DNA of 7,873 nt, taken from contig CAJOFG010000039.1 in NCBI GenBank assembly GCA_905233965.1, positions 1 to 7,873 of the forward strand. Direction: 5' to 3'. The DNA is from an uncultured Selenomonadaceae bacterium. Lineage in GTDB: Bacteria; Bacillota; Negativicutes; Selenomonadales; Selenomonadaceae. The translations under genes and the position numbers were made by a program. Below, piece by piece: positions 7,221-7,873 of this stretch. Numbering within the stretch: position 1 is the first letter of the stretch; each line of letters opens with the position of its first letter. A model generated the notes under the pieces. That model saw only the letters and a list, made by a program, of their open reading frames with translations. It did not search any database and had not been told where the DNA came from.

Positions 7221-7231
7221 AATTCCCTCCC
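7221..7231 (-). promoter_or_regulatory. Ribosome binding site for the DUF169 gene
   Basis: On the minus strand, GGGAGGG lies between the hypF stop (7232-7234) and ATG 7217, about seven bases from the start codon. It supports the ATG over the in-frame TTG at 7235, which overlaps the hypF stop. Confidence 0.75.
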
Positions 7232-7873
7232 TCAACTCATCAGAACGTGCAACGCCTGCCCGACGGCAAGTCCTCCGTCGTTCGGCGGAATCATTTTGTT
7301 GCGAAGAACTTCAAAGCCGCGCAATTCCAATTTTGAAATCGTCAGCCCGGTTAAAAGTGAATTTTGGAAAACGCCGCCGCTTAATGCGACGGTATTTATT
7401 TTTCCGCGCTCCCGGATTTTTTCGCACGTCACGGAAATTATTTCGGCAAGCGCGCAGTGAAAAAATTTCGCCAAAAAATTTACGTTCTCACCTTCGAGCC
7501 GGCGAATCAGAATTTCCCGGAAAAGTTTGTCGGTCGGCAAAATAAAATCATCGCCGGGTTCAAACTCAAAAATTTTTTCCGCGCCGGACGAATCATTTTC
7601 TGCCGCCGTCTGCAACTTCATCGCCGCTTCGCCTTCGTAAGTCGAAACGGTACAAATTCCCAAAATTGCCGCGACCGCATCAAAAAGTCTGCCGCAACTC
7701 GTCGAAGTCACGCAGTTTAAATTTTTTTCAAGCATCAAAAGTTGCCCGGAAATATTTTGCTCCGTCGTCAAATTCAATTTGCCGGCAACGTCGCGAACGT
7801 CAGGAAAATTTTTCATCAGCGACAGCGCGGAACGCCAACCTTCGCGTGCGGAACGATCCCCGCCGGCTTGAAC
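7232..7873 (-). CDS. hypF: Carbamoyltransferase HypF, C-terminal part (5' end cut by window)
   Basis: HypF uses carbamoyl phosphate and ATP to form carbamoyl-adenylate and loads the carbamoyl group on the C-terminal Cys of HypE, which turns it into the cyanide ligands of the [NiFe]-hydrogenase iron. Only about 213 residues are present; a full HypF is near 750. Counting from the right edge, AGGDRSAREGWRSAL (3-17) matches the family's PGGDxAxREPWRxAL, followed by STSCGRLFDAVAAILG (57-72), YEGEAAMKL (79-87), FFHCALAEI (137-145), ALSGGVFQNSLL (163-174) and PPNDGGLAVGQA (196-207). All belong to the Kae1/YgjD-like C-terminal domain. The acylphosphatase, zinc-finger and YrdC domains would lie beyond the window. 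The frame is open to the edge. The Met at 7816 is internal. Downstream comes a DUF169 gene, not hypC, hypD or hypE. Confidence 0.96.
   Translation of the reverse strand, partial: VQAGGDRSAREGWRSALSLMKNFPDVRDVAGKLNLTTEQNISGQLLMLEKNLNCVTSTSCGRLFDAVAAILGICTVSTYEGEAAMKLQTAAENDSSGAEKIFEFEPGDDFILPTDKLFREILIRRLEGENVNFLAKFFHCALAEIISVTCEKIRERGKINTVALSGGVFQNSLLTGLTISKLELRGFEVLRNKMIPPNDGGLAVGQALHVLMS

Overview
The window looks like a piece of chromosome from an anaerobic, Firmicutes-type bacterium. A Negativicutes/Selenomonas-like host is my best guess. It is an inference from three things: a carB-pyrK pair (PyrK belongs to the NAD-dependent class 1B dihydroorotate dehydrogenase), a HypF hydrogenase-maturation gene, and strong GGAGG-type ribosome binding sites. 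The genes after carB are visibly richer in A and T, with very frequent AAAATTTT tracts. No mobile element, CRISPR array, tRNA or rRNA is seen, and coding density is very high.

Layout. (1) Positions 1-2526, + strand: the end of the pyrimidine operon, with the C-terminal half of carB (cut by the window edge) followed 10 bases later by pyrK. A probable intrinsic terminator follows pyrK at once, so pyrD is not next to it. (2) Positions 2527-2637: the only real intergenic gap, holding the terminator and a candidate extended -10 promoter. (3) Positions 2638-6508, + strand: a tight four-gene operon. It encodes a CitE/HpcH-like C-C bond lyase, a phosphoribosyltransferase fused to a TRSP domain, a StiP-type phosphoribosyltransferase fused to a PELOTA-like domain, and a HAD phosphatase. 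These are the families of the predicted 'nucleoside-like metabolite' biosynthetic module described beside tellurium-resistance (Ter) stress systems by comparative genomics. No terB/C/D/E gene and no Ter-type ATP-grasp gene lies in the window. (4) Positions 6495-7873, - strand: a DUF169 protein gene directly downstream of the 3' end of hypF (cut by the right edge). It converges on the HAD gene with a 14-base overlap.

How the genes may work together. The two edges are ordinary metabolism: carbamoyl phosphate and pyrimidine synthesis on the left, and carbamoyl-phosphate-dependent cyanide ligand synthesis for [NiFe] hydrogenase on the right. The central operon is the most interesting part. A lyase that makes or breaks a carbon-carbon bond, two PRPP-using enzymes, a PELOTA-like domain that may bind RNA, and a sugar-phosphate-type HAD phosphatase suggest a route to an unusual ribosylated small molecule or an RNA-linked modification. 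Its product is, to my knowledge, not experimentally defined, and this copy appears to be a reduced module away from Ter genes.
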